A DNA stretch of 64,000 nt from NCBI RefSeq assembly GCF_001008165.2, contig NZ_CP011452.2, positions 2,294,001 through 2,358,000 on the forward strand, given 5' to 3'. The position numbers were made by a program, and so were the translations under genes. This stretch comes from Croceibacterium atlanticum. Its GTDB lineage: Bacteria; Pseudomonadota; Alphaproteobacteria; Sphingomonadales; Sphingomonadaceae. Of this stretch, positions 35,160 through 43,733 are shown piece by piece. How positions within the stretch are numbered: position 1 is the stretch's first letter; every line of letters begins with the position of its first letter. Below the pieces are notes generated by a model. The model was not told where the DNA came from and did no database searches. It worked only from the letters and a program-made list of their open reading frames with translations.

Positions 35160-38100
35160 TCAGTGGAAGTCCCGTGATTTCGGGATGATGCGTACATTGC
35201 GCGGATGATGCGCGCGGGACGGATCGGGGTGGGGTGGCATGTCGGCAGACACCGCCTCCGGCTCGTTCAGGCGATCAAGCAGGGCCGTGCGATCAACGAT
35301 ACGGCCCGCCACGAGGTGGAGAACGCCTTCCTCGCTCTTTTGCACCTGCCCATGCACTTCCATCAGGCGCGAGGCCATGAGCGGGAGGCGATAACGTTCA
35401 AACAGCCGCGCCCAGAGCAATATGTTCACAACTCCGGTCTCATCCTCCAGCGTTGCAAAAATGGCATTGCCCTTGCCTGGTCGTTGGCGAACCAGCACCA
35501 CGCCCGCAACCTTCGCCCGCCGGCCATCAGGCACGGCGAGCAGTTCCGCACTGGATAAAATGCCCTCTGCACGCAGTGTTTCGCGCAGGAAATGCAGCGG
35601 GTGTTCTTTCAGTGAAAGCCGGGTCATCTGATAATCGGACACGACCTCTTCCGATAGCGGCATGTCGGGAAGTGCTGAATCGCGTTCATCCGCGAGTTCG
35701 CGCGCCTTGGCAGCAGCGAAGAGAGGAAGTTCGGAAGCGCCGGGCATCCGCCGCACTTCCCATGCCGCCGGCCTGCGCGTGAGGCCAAGCGACCGACAGG
35801 CATCGGCATCCGCCAACAGCCTGAGCGCGCGCGCCGGAAGCGGCAGCATACGGTCCCCGGCGCCATCACCCGCCTGCAATATGCGCACGCGGCGGCCCAG
35901 TTCCTCAATGCTGGAATACGCTCCGTTGGCGCGGCGTTCTGCCGCGATGGCGTGGCCCCAGCGTTCCTGAAACCCGTCAATCTGGCGGAAGCCAAGGCGC
36001 AGTGCATATCCCCTGTCCTGCCGATGGGAATTCACATTCCAGTCCCAGCGTTGATGCACCTCGCCATCGGTCGCACCCGCTTCCAGGCTGTTGTCCCAAT
36101 CGCTGTGATTGATGTCTACCGCGTTCACTTTGACACCGTGTTCGCGCGCATCGCGCACGATCTGCGCCGGGGCATAAAAGCCCATGGGCTGCGAATTGAG
36201 CAGCACGGCGGCGAACACCGCCGGATGCGTACATTTGAGCCACGCGGAAACATAGACCAGCAGCGCGAAGGAAATAGCGTGGCTTTCAGGAAAGCCGTAA
36301 CTGCCGAAACCCTTGATCTGGTTATAGCAACGCTGTGCGAAATCCCGCTGATAGCCGCGCGCGGCCATCCCCTCGACCATCTTGTCTTCGAAATTGTTGA
36401 TGGTGCCCACGTTACGGAAGGTCGCCATCGCGCGGCGGAGCTGGTTCGCCTCGTCAGGCGTGAAACCGGCCGCAATGATCGCGAGTTTCATCGCCTGCTC
36501 CTGAAAGAGCGGCACGCCATATGTATCGCCCAGAACCCCACGCAGTTCGTCCGGGTCATGCGGCGGCGCTGGAGAGGGAAATTCTACAGCTTCCTTCCCT
36601 GCCCGCCGTTTCAGATAGGGATGCACCATGTCGCCTTCGATCGGGCCGGGCCTCACGATCGCCACCTGCACGGCAAGGTCATAGAATTTCCGGGGCTTGA
36701 GGCGCGGAAGCATGTTGATCTGGGCGCGGCTTTCCACCTGGAATACGCCGACGCTGTCGCCATTGCAGAGCATGTCATACACCGCCGGCACTTCCTGGGG
36801 CACTGTGGCGAGATTGAAATCGCCAAACCCGTGGACATGCATCATCTCGAATGCCTTGCGTATGCAACTCAGCATGCCGAGCGCCAGCACATCGACCTTC
36901 ATCAGGCCAAGCGTGTCGATGTCGTCCTTGTCCCATTCGATGAAAGTGCGGTTTTCCATCGCGGCATTGTGGATCGGCACAAGCTCGTCGAGCCGCCCCT
37001 GGGTCAGCACGAAACCACCGACATGCTGGGAGAGATGGCGGGGGGTGTCGAGCAATTGGCCAACGATCCATCTCAACCGTGCAAGTTCGGGTGCATCCGG
37101 ATCGAACCCGGCATTGGCGATGCGCTGTGCTTCCATGGAACCGGCATGGCTCCCCCAGACGGTGCTGGTCAGCCGACTTGTTACATCTTCGGAAAGGCCG
37201 AGCACCTTCCCCACCTCGCGAACCGCGCTTCTCGGACGATAATGGATCACGGTAGCGGCAATGCCGGCGCGGCTGCGGCCATAACGCTCATAGATATGCT
37301 GGATCACCTCTTCGCGGCGTTCATGCTCGAAATCGACATCTATGTCGGGCGGCTCGTCCCGCTCAGCCGAAACGAAGCGGGAGAAGAGGAGGTTGAATCT
37401 GGCCGGATCGACCGAGGTAATTCCCAGGAAATAACAGACTGCCGAATTTGCGGCCGATCCCCGTCCCTGACACAGGATTGGCGGATCGAGCGATCGGGCA
37501 AACTGCACCAGTTCGTACACGGTGAGGAAATAGCAGGCATAGCGCCGCTTGCGGATCAGCCGGAATTCAGTGCGGAGCATGTTGCGAATCCGGCGCGGGA
37601 TACCGTTCGGATAGGCCCTCTCCGCCGCCTGCATGGTAATGTGCTTGAGCCAGGGCATGGGCTTCCAGCCCTTCGGGACCGGCTCATGCGGATATTCGTA
37701 TCGCAATTGGTCGAGCGTGAAATCGATGCGGGAGAGAATATCGGCGGATTCCGTCAGCGCTTGCGCCCTGGCATGGAACAACCGCGCCATGTCGGCCGGG
37801 GATTCCAGGTGCCGTTCGGCATTGGCGAGAAGACGTGCGCCAGCCTGAGCGAGGCTGACGCCCTCCCGGATGCAGGTGATGACATCATGGAGCGGCCGCT
37901 GTTCAGGGGTCGCATACAATGCGTCGCAAGTGGCGAGCAGCGGAATGCCGGTGCGTTCCGACAGCGCCTGAAGACGCGCAAGGCGGCGCTGATCGTCGCC
38001 GCACCGCGCCATGTTGGCGGCGATCCATAATGGCGCATGCCGGGCGAGACGACGCAACAGGAATTCATGCGTTTCGTCAGCCACGGCGATGAGCAACAAT

Positions 38101-38510
38101 CCATCGGCATGTTCGACAAGATCGGCAAGGTAGATCGTGCAATCACCCTTTTCTGAGCGACGATTCCCCAAGGTGAGCAATCGGGTAAGACGCCCCCAGC
38201 CCGCCCGGTTCATCGGATAGGCGACGATGTCCGGCGTGCCATCTGCGAAGACCAGCCGCGCACCGACGACGAGACGAAAGTCAAACCTGGCAAGAGCTTC
38301 GGGATCCAGCGTAGCGCGAAAATCCCTCAAGGCGGCATAGGCGCGCACCACGCCCGCCACCGTATTGCGATCGGCAATACCGATTCCTTTGTGACCAAGC
38401 GCGATGGCTTTCCTCACCATGTCCGCAGGATGCGAGGCTCCGTGCAGGAAAGAATAGTTCGTGGCCGCGATCAATTCGGCGAAATATGGCGCGGCAGGCG
38501 GTGCATTCAT
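35160..38510 (-). CDS. dnaE2: Error-prone DNA polymerase DnaE2 (ImuC)
   Basis: DnaE2 is the alternative C-family polymerase that performs translesion synthesis with ImuA and ImuB during the SOS response. It is 1116 residues with an N-terminal PHP domain (TNYSFLHGASHPADMV, GIGIADRNTVAGVVRAY), the polymerase active-site Asp pair in PPDIDVDFEHERR and a third Asp in MKVDVLALG, a helix-hairpin-helix region and a C-terminal OB domain (VVNILLWARLFERYR). The length and lack of an extended tail fit DnaE2 rather than replicative DnaE1. Its ATG overlaps the imuB stop by ATGA. The operon is imuA-imuB-dnaE2. Confidence 0.95.
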   Translation of the reverse strand: MNAPPAAPYFAELIAATNYSFLHGASHPADMVRKAIALGHKGIGIADRNTVAGVVRAYAALRDFRATLDPEALARFDFRLVVGARLVFADGTPDIVAYPMNRAGWGRLTRLLTLGNRRSEKGDCTIYLADLVEHADGLLLIAVADETHEFLLRRLARHAPLWIAANMARCGDDQRRLARLQALSERTGIPLLATCDALYATPEQRPLHDVITCIREGVSLAQAGARLLANAERHLESPADMARLFHARAQALTESADILSRIDFTLDQLRYEYPHEPVPKGWKPMPWLKHITMQAAERAYPNGIPRRIRNMLRTEFRLIRKRRYACYFLTVYELVQFARSLDPPILCQGRGSAANSAVCYFLGITSVDPARFNLLFSRFVSAERDEPPDIDVDFEHERREEVIQHIYERYGRSRAGIAATVIHYRPRSAVREVGKVLGLSEDVTSRLTSTVWGSHAGSMEAQRIANAGFDPDAPELARLRWIVGQLLDTPRHLSQHVGGFVLTQGRLDELVPIHNAAMENRTFIEWDKDDIDTLGLMKVDVLALGMLSCIRKAFEMMHVHGFGDFNLATVPQEVPAVYDMLCNGDSVGVFQVESRAQINMLPRLKPRKFYDLAVQVAIVRPGPIEGDMVHPYLKRRAGKEAVEFPSPAPPHDPDELRGVLGDTYGVPLFQEQAMKLAIIAAGFTPDEANQLRRAMATFRNVGTINNFEDKMVEGMAARGYQRDFAQRCYNQIKGFGSYGFPESHAISFALLVYVSAWLKCTHPAVFAAVLLNSQPMGFYAPAQIVRDAREHGVKVNAVDINHSDWDNSLEAGATDGEVHQRWDWNVNSHRQDRGYALRLGFRQIDGFQERWGHAIAAERRANGAYSSIEELGRRVRILQAGDGAGDRMLPLPARALRLLADADACRSLGLTRRPAAWEVRRMPGASELPLFAAAKARELADERDSALPDMPLSEEVVSDYQMTRLSLKEHPLHFLRETLRAEGILSSAELLAVPDGRRAKVAGVVLVRQRPGKGNAIFATLEDETGVVNILLWARLFERYRLPLMASRLMEVHGQVQKSEEGVLHLVAGRIVDRTALLDRLNEPEAVSADMPPHPDPSRAHHPRNVRIIPKSRDFH

Positions 38511-40135
38511 GCGAACAGCCCATGAATGTACCAGGCCGGATTGCCCGTTTCGCGCTCGTAAAGACCATGGCGGAACAGCCAGAAACGGCGACCGCGCGCG
38601 TCCTCCACCCGGAAATAATCCCGCGTAAGCAAGGGGCGGCGGGGAGGCGGCAAATGCTTTTCGCCCTCATCTTTGCCGGCGCGTTTTCGCACGACGCCAG
38701 CTTCAGGCTCGGGCAGGCGTTCAATCGGTACGCGCCACCATTCTCCAGCAATACGCTCCGGGCCTTCAAAGCGCTTCACTTCATGCAGCGTGCTGCGCCA
38801 GCGAAAGCTCCGGGGCGGGCCATCAGGTACTTCTGCCAGCACCTCTACCGGCTGAGGCGGATCGAACAGATGTAGCGGGCGCAGAGGTGGCTCGCCCCTG
38901 GGTGGCACTGGCCAAGGGACAGGATCGCTTCTCTCGACCGCCGGCAGGGTAAATGCCTGTTGCTCGGGAACATGCGTGTCCCGCCGGGCAAAACGGCGTA
39001 TGCGATCGCGTCCCAGCCGGCTACTCAGCCGATCGATCAGCGCAGCCATCGCCTCCTCACTTATCCCTCCCCCTTCCAGCCCAAGCTGCAACGATCCAAG
39101 AGGTTCGGTGGTCGGCACCGCCAACCGTACAAGATCGAAGCCAAAACCGGGATCAATCGGGTCGGCAAGCGTGTCGATACGTTCACGGAACAACCGGCCG
39201 GTGATGGCAGGGTCGCGGGTAGGCTGCCCGGTCTCGATCATTATTTCACGCACCGCGCCATCGCTACGATAGAGGCGCGCGACGAATTGCCGCCCGCCCT
39301 CGTGGCGTTCCTCCAGCATACCGGCCGCCTCCCCCACGAGGCCATCAAGCACCGCCAGCACATCCTCAATACGCGCGATGGGTTCGGCAAAGCGTCGTTC
39401 GAAAATCAATACGGGAGGCGCCCGACGGGGGGAGATGCGGCTGTCCGTATGGCCCAGCAGCCGGTCCAGCCTTGCCATCATTTCCGTTCCGAACCGCGCG
39501 GCGAGCGGGGCCGAAGGACGAGCAGCGAGATCGCCCAGGGTTTTCAACCCCGCATATCGCAGCGCTCTCTCCGTCTCCTCCTCCAGCCGCAGTGCGGCAA
39601 TGGAAAGACGGCGCACCGCCTGACGCTCATCAGCTGCCGGCACGGTCTGAAAACGGGCCAGCGCCTGCGCGGCTTCGGGCGTTCCGGCAAAGGCATGGCG
39701 CAGGCCCAGCCCGGCGGCTGCGCAACATCGCTCGATCTCCAGCGCCAGCGCGGCCTCACCGCCGGCCAGATGCGCGCAGCCGGTGATGTCGAGCGTTATT
39801 CCGTCCGGCGGATCAAGCTCGACCATCGGCGTCCAGCGATCGCAACCATCGGCGATACGTTCCAGCCAGAGCCGATCGGCATGGGGATCATATTCGATCG
39901 CAACCAATTCAGGGATGCGTGCACGCGCATCGGCCAGCGTCAGACCGGGAGCGAGACCAAGGCGCTGCGCTTGCGCATCGAGGGCTGCGATACGTACCGC
40001 ACCGCCATGCTTCTCGACAAAGACAGTCGGTGTATCAGCCGGCTTGCCGCCATGCGTCCTGCACCAGCGATCGGCCGGGAGTTGTGGAAACCACAGCGCC
40101 AGATAGCGTCGCGTCGCCAAAGCAGGCTCGGTCAC
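38507..40135 (-). CDS. imuB: ImuB, catalytically inactive Y-family polymerase homologue
   Basis: ImuB is the bridging subunit of the mutasome, joining DnaE2 to the beta clamp and ImuA. The sequence has a Y-family fold ([30 protein letters not shown]) but the catalytic carboxylates are missing: [11 protein letters not shown] replaces the DMDAFFAS-like motif and GITLDITGC the SxDE motif. GTG 40135 is preferred because GGAGTGG is correctly spaced upstream; the ATG at 40165 has no ribosome binding site. It overlaps the end of imuA by about 100 bp and dnaE2 by 4 bp, so translation is coupled. Confidence 0.9.
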   Translation of the reverse strand: MTEPALATRRYLALWFPQLPADRWCRTHGGKPADTPTVFVEKHGGAVRIAALDAQAQRLGLAPGLTLADARARIPELVAIEYDPHADRLWLERIADGCDRWTPMVELDPPDGITLDITGCAHLAGGEAALALEIERCCAAAGLGLRHAFAGTPEAAQALARFQTVPAADERQAVRRLSIAALRLEEETERALRYAGLKTLGDLAARPSAPLAARFGTEMMARLDRLLGHTDSRISPRRAPPVLIFERRFAEPIARIEDVLAVLDGLVGEAAGMLEERHEGGRQFVARLYRSDGAVREIMIETGQPTRDPAITGRLFRERIDTLADPIDPGFGFDLVRLAVPTTEPLGSLQLGLEGGGISEEAMAALIDRLSSRLGRDRIRRFARRDTHVPEQQAFTLPAVERSDPVPWPVPPRGEPPLRPLHLFDPPQPVEVLAEVPDGPPRSFRWRSTLHEVKRFEGPERIAGEWWRVPIERLPEPEAGVVRKRAGKDEGEKHLPPPRRPLLTRDYFRVEDARGRRFWLFRHGLYERETGNPAWYIHGLFA

Positions 40136-40784
40136 GATCCCACTCCAGATGCCAGCATCCGCCATCTGGGCGGCCGCGCTGACGCAACAATTTGACGTTG
40201 AAGGCGGGTCGGCCGGGCGCTTCGGCCTCCAGGGCCACAGAAGGCGCTGCGCTTACGCTCCAGCGTGTCTGCGCAGCGCTGGGGCCGGGTTCTGCCTCGA
40301 TCCGCAGCAGCAAGGGAGTGACGCCCGATGCTTCGGCCGCCAGCGCCAGACGCCGGCTTGCAGTCAGGTCGAGCGCGCGCGGACGGCGCCACAACTCGAT
40401 CACTACCGCACCGATGGATGCACAACGCACCACATCGACTGCTGCACGCAGCAACGCCACCGGATCGGGCAACATGATCAGCACCATTCGCCGCGGATCG
40501 ATTCCGATCTCGGTCAATCCTGGCGCATGCAGTAATCCCTGTCGCCTCGCGGCCCTCTCCTCGCGCAGCCAGAACAGGGGCGCCCCCTCCTGACTTGCCA
40601 GGCAAGCCAGCATTGCCGCGAAGCCTGCCGCACTGCTGTTGTCGGCCAGCTCCCTTGCGAACACCTCGTGCAATCGCCCACGAGCCAGACCGCCGCCGAT
40701 TGCGGCATCCAGCCCGGCATATCCAAGAGGCGCTGAAGACCTCCCGGTCTTTTGATTCTCGATCCGAGCGATTTTCCTTTTCAC
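40035..40784 (-). CDS. imuA: ImuA, RecA-like SOS mutagenesis cofactor
   Basis: ImuA (SulA/RecA-like P-loop remnant) is required with ImuB and DnaE2 for induced mutagenesis. Recognisable segments are [22 protein letters not shown] near the N-terminus, [37 protein letters not shown] and a Trp/Arg-rich C-terminus. The open frame extends to 40853 and has an ATG at 40829, but a LexA box covers 40821-40835, so a start inside or upstream of that box is unlikely; GTG 40784 ([11 protein letters not shown]) is chosen. The true start is not certain. A strict GTTC-N7-GTTC box makes SOS control of the whole operon likely. Confidence 0.85.
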   Translation of the reverse strand: MKRKIARIENQKTGRSSAPLGYAGLDAAIGGGLARGRLHEVFARELADNSSAAGFAAMLACLASQEGAPLFWLREERAARRQGLLHAPGLTEIGIDPRRMVLIMLPDPVALLRAAVDVVRCASIGAVVIELWRRPRALDLTASRRLALAAEASGVTPLLLRIEAEPGPSAAQTRWSVSAAPSVALEAEAPGRPAFNVKLLRQRGRPDGGCWHLEWDRDRACFGDATLSGAVVSTTPGRSLVQDAWRQAG

Positions 40785-40820
40785 AGCGCATAACGCACTC
40801 ACCGACTCGACTGGACAAAT

Positions 40821-40835
40821 GTTCGTCATTTGTTC
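40821..40835 (+). promoter_or_regulatory. LexA (SOS) box upstream of imuA-imuB-dnaE2
   Basis: GTTC-GTCATTT-GTTC is an exact GTTC-N7-GTTC direct repeat, the alphaproteobacterial LexA operator. It lies 37 bp upstream of the chosen imuA start on the opposite strand. Confidence 0.85.
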
Positions 40836-40922
40836 CAATCGACCATCGGGCAAGGAAAAGTCAAGTTACGCGCTCATGCATCTGCGCCCAGCAACCTCCT
40901 CGAGATCGCTGCGAACCTGCAA

Positions 40923-40951
40923 CTGGCTTGAATCAGCCAGAATTCTTTTTT
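40923..40951 (+). terminator. Terminator-like hairpin with T tract
   Basis: CTGGCT / AGCCAG 6-bp stem (loop TGAATC), then AATTC and TTTTTT at 40946-40951. It reads on the plus strand between the imuA promoter region and the 3' end of tRNA-Arg. No plus-strand gene precedes it, so its role is uncertain; on the minus strand it follows the tRNA without a T tail. Confidence 0.35.
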
Positions 40952-40960
40952 GCCAGAAAC

Positions 40961-41037
<77 letters not shown>

Positions 41038-41116
41038 GTGGTAGGGCCGGTTAGCAATGCCGGACGGGCGCGCCAAGCATTAATGCATGGCGCGCCTTGC
41101 AGAACTCAAACTCGGA

Positions 41117-41506
41117 TCATTCCTGGCCGGGCAATTGCGTCAGCTGCGTGCCATCCGTCTTGGTCACGGTGACATTGAAACCGCCGCGCCGGCCATCGCG
41201 CAGTTTGTAATAGGTGAGGTCGATCTTGTCCCCTGGCTTGAGCGAGCGTTTCGACCAGCCCGCGCGAGACAGGTGGTTGGGACTCATCCCCTCGAACGCC
41301 CAGCGCTTGCCATCGGCATCGCGGACATAAATGAAGGTGTGCGGATTGGTCCATTCCCACCGTTCCACCGTCACATTCTTCATTGCGGTGGATGTCCCCC
41401 ATTCAAACATCGCCGTGGAATGATGGGCGGAGCCAGGCGTGGCGACGGCGGCAAGGCCGGCCAGCGCAGCGGCGGCAAGGGCAAGTCTGGTCTTCCTGAC
41501 TATCAT
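41117..41506 (-). CDS. Exported DUF6152 family protein
   Basis: This 129-residue periplasmic or secreted protein has a signal peptide ([22 protein letters not shown]). The mature N-terminus HHSTAMFEW followed by [17 protein letters not shown] and [25 protein letters not shown] is the pattern of the DUF6152 family, whose function is unknown. These proteins commonly sit beside larger exported proteins such as the divergent gene at 41665; together they may act on an unidentified substrate. The conserved HH pair and Trp/Asn-Pro-His motif could bind a metal, but that is a guess. Confidence 0.75.
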   Translation of the reverse strand: MIVRKTRLALAAAALAGLAAVATPGSAHHSTAMFEWGTSTAMKNVTVERWEWTNPHTFIYVRDADGKRWAFEGMSPNHLSRAGWSKRSLKPGDKIDLTYYKLRDGRRGGFNVTVTKTDGTQLTQLPGQE

Positions 41507-41664
41507 GTCTTTCGCTCTCCCAATGTCCCCGGCCGTTCAACCAGAGGACCGTCCAGAGTCATTGTGCCAGCAAAAGCTTGACTTAATCAACCCGCTGATT
41601 GATTCCTTCATTCGAAGCCCGCAACAACAGGGGCTAACGACAAGAATGAAGCCGGAGGGGTAGA

Positions 41665-42465
41665 ATGCAGTCATGGACGATCTGGGCCCGCGCACTGGCG
41701 GGGGCTGGGGCGCTGGCAATGGCAACCGCAGGTGCGGCGCAGGAAAAGGAAATCCCCCGGGCCGATGGATATGCGGAGCTTGAGCGCCTTCCGGATTTTG
41801 GCGGCGTGTGGAACCCGGACTGGTCATTGCTGTTCGGCGCGAATGGCCGCCGCCCGACGGAACCTGAACTGACTCCGCCGGCGCAGGCGAAACTGGACGC
41901 CTTCCGCAAATATCAGGAAGAAAATGGCGTCGATCAGTCCAACCAGGTGCACTGCATCCCGCCGGGTATGCCCGGCATCATGCGCCAACCCTATCCCATT
42001 GAATTCCTGTTCTCTCCGGGCCGGGTGACCATCTTCACCGAAACATACAGCCAGGCGCGCCGCATCTACACCGACGGCAGGGAGTTGCCCGAAGATCCCG
42101 ATTTCCTGTTCAATGGTAATTCCGTCGGACATTGGGAGGGCGATACGCTGATCGTGGACTCGATCGGGTTCAGCCCACTGGTCGATATCGCGGCCGGGAT
42201 TCCCCATTCGGAAGAGATGCGCATTCAGGAAAAGATCTGGCTGGAAGAGCCTGATGTCCTGCGAATCGAAACCACCATCAGCGATCCCCAAGTGCTGACC
42301 AAACCGCTGGTGCAACAGCTTGCATTCAAGCGTCAGCCCGATTGGGACATCCGCGAATATGTCTGCGCGGAAAACAACCGCCTGGTCTCGGAAGATGGCG
42401 GCGCGAATATTGACCTGAAGCTGGATGAAGAGGATGATCCGTTCGGTCCGCTGCCGGAGGATTAA
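41665..42465 (+). CDS. Exported protein of unknown function, divergent from the DUF6152 gene
   Basis: This 266-residue protein has a signal peptide (ALAGAGALAMATAGAAQEK). It contains LPDFGGVWNPDW, IPPGMPGIMRQPYPIEFLFSPGRVTIFTE, RRIYTDGRELPEDPD and GHWEGDTLIVDSIGF, the pattern of a widespread family of uncharacterised exported proteins in Sphingomonadales and Caulobacterales. GGAGGGGTAGA precedes the ATG at 41665. No enzyme motif is visible. Divergence from the DUF6152 gene across 158 bp suggests shared regulation. Confidence 0.75.
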   Translation: MQSWTIWARALAGAGALAMATAGAAQEKEIPRADGYAELERLPDFGGVWNPDWSLLFGANGRRPTEPELTPPAQAKLDAFRKYQEENGVDQSNQVHCIPPGMPGIMRQPYPIEFLFSPGRVTIFTETYSQARRIYTDGRELPEDPDFLFNGNSVGHWEGDTLIVDSIGFSPLVDIAAGIPHSEEMRIQEKIWLEEPDVLRIETTISDPQVLTKPLVQQLAFKRQPDWDIREYVCAENNRLVSEDGGANIDLKLDEEDDPFGPLPED

Positions 42466-42520
42466 GGCATGGTCCGGGTCCACTAACGGATTCGCAAGAC
42501 GGCCGCTCTAGAGAGGCGGC

Positions 42521-42913
42521 ATGAACGCCCTCTCGCCATCATTCCGTGCCGGCAAATCCGCTGACAGGCCGGACCCTGCGCCCGACGTGATCGGCATGAA
42601 ATGGGCCGCCCTGGCGGAAGCGGCCAATATCGTCGCCGATCTGGCAGGGATCGAGACGGAAATCCCGCTGCAGGAAATGCAGGACATGGCCGCGCTCAAC
42701 CGCCGGGCGGAAGGGTGGCGCCGCCAACGCGCCGAACGCTGCATTGCCGATCTGACGGCTGCGATGGAACCGGGTATCACCGCCTTGCTGGCAATTCAGC
42801 AGAAGGGCAACGATCCCCGGCCCGCAGCCAATGCATTGTGGCGCGAATTCAGCGTTGCGCGTGAAACGCTACTGTCCCTGCTGCCTCCGAACCGGCGGCA
42901 GCGCCCGCGTTGA
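42521..42913 (+). CDS. Hypothetical protein
   Basis: This 130-residue soluble, helical protein is not recognised. ATG 42521 follows GAGAGGCGGC. It has no signal peptide or membrane segment and is rich in Ala, Arg and Glu with predicted amphipathic helices (WAALAEAANIVADLAGI, ALNRRAEGWRRQRAERC). It lies head-to-tail against the entericidin-like gene on the opposite strand, 15 bp apart. Codon use and GC content resemble the neighbours, which supports it as a real gene. Confidence 0.5.
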   Translation: MNALSPSFRAGKSADRPDPAPDVIGMKWAALAEAANIVADLAGIETEIPLQEMQDMAALNRRAEGWRRQRAERCIADLTAAMEPGITALLAIQQKGNDPRPAANALWREFSVARETLLSLLPPNRRQRPR

Positions 42914-42928
42914 CGGGTATGTAGCGAA

Positions 42929-43057
42929 TCAGATCGCGCGATCGCCCGCTTCGCCAACGGATTCGATATCCCGGCCGAGGCCCTTGACCGTGTTGCAGGC
43001 CGAAAGGGTGACTGCCGCCAGCACAAGCGCTGCAAGGGCAATGGATTTACGCGACAT
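42929..43057 (-). CDS. Entericidin A/B-like small lipoprotein
   Basis: A 42-residue peptide, too short for usual length cut-offs. It reads MSRKSIALAALVLAAVTLS then ACNTVKGLGRDIESVG, with a lipobox LSAC, a lipidated Cys and the NTVKGLGRDIE core of the entericidin EcnA/EcnB family, small cell-envelope lipoproteins implicated in stress-linked lysis in enterobacteria. AGGAG is nine bases before the ATG on the minus strand, supporting translation. The homologues in alphaproteobacteria are abundant but uncharacterised. Confidence 0.85.
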   Translation of the reverse strand: MSRKSIALAALVLAAVTLSACNTVKGLGRDIESVGEAGDRAI

Positions 43058-43157
43058 CGTATCGGGCTCCTGAATTTGGGTTCGATTGCATTATTGCGCA
43101 ATCGCGCACAGGCAAGCCTTTAAAGCAGGCTTTCTGAAGCTGCGGCAACTTGACGAT

Positions 43158-43172
43158 GTTCCTTTTTCGTTC
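43158..43172 (+). promoter_or_regulatory. LexA (SOS) box upstream of mmcB
   Basis: GTTC-CTTTTTC-GTTC is a second exact GTTC-N7-GTTC repeat, ending 12 bp before the mmcB ATG at 43185. It fits LexA control of mmcB as reported for Caulobacter SOS genes. Confidence 0.8.
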
Positions 43173-43184
43173 CAACCTTGCCGC

Positions 43185-43691
43185 ATGACCGAATCGGATG
43201 TGATCGCCCAGGAACGGGGCCTCGGCCAAGAGGACCGGCGTTCTGCCGCCGTGGCGCGTGGCATTTGCCGGCTTTTTGCCCGCAACGATGTCTGGATGCT
43301 GTCGGAAATGCCGCTTCGCAATGGGCGCCGTGCAGATCTGATGGGCATCGATCCAAAGGGCCGGATCGTGATTGTCGAAATCAAGACGGCACGGTCGGAT
43401 TTGCTGGGCGATGGGAAATGGCCCGATTATCTCGACTTCTGCGATCGTTTCTATTGGGGCCTGCCGCCGGAACTGGACCGCGCCTGTCTGGACGGGCAGG
43501 ATTTCCGGCCGGATTGCTGCGGCGTGATCGTCGCCGATGAATATGACGCGGAAATCGTGCGGCCAGCCCCCAGCCAGCCGCTGGCAGCGGCACGGCGCAA
43601 GGTGGAGGTGGAACGGCTGGCCCGTGCAGCCTTGAGGCGGCGGCTCTCCGCAATCGATCCTGTCTGCATGGAATGGGCCCGCAACGCCTGA
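43185..43691 (+). CDS. mmcB: MmcB family DNA repair protein (DUF1052)
   Basis: This 168-residue protein is of the MmcB family, a putative PD-(D/E)xK nuclease linked to DNA-damage (mitomycin C) survival in Caulobacter. The nuclease-like core is visible as RNGRRADLMGIDPKGRIVIVEIKTARSDLL (Asp, Glu-x-Lys), followed by DYLDFCDRFYWGLP and ADEYDAEIVRPAP. The ATG at 43185 (MTESDVIAQERG) is chosen; the frame upstream would include the LexA box. Operator and family together place it in the SOS regulon with the imuA operon 2.4 kb away. Confidence 0.85.
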   Translation: MTESDVIAQERGLGQEDRRSAAVARGICRLFARNDVWMLSEMPLRNGRRADLMGIDPKGRIVIVEIKTARSDLLGDGKWPDYLDFCDRFYWGLPPELDRACLDGQDFRPDCCGVIVADEYDAEIVRPAPSQPLAAARRKVEVERLARAALRRRLSAIDPVCMEWARNA

Positions 43692-43733
43692 AGGGCTGGG
43701 CAGGGGCAGCCGCGAAGTGCATAAGGCGCCGCG

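Noticed and set aside
35952-38030. 692-codon plus-strand open frame opposite dnaE2
   Set aside because: Mirror of the highly conserved dnaE2 frame; composition is Arg/Ala/Gly-rich noise with no homology.
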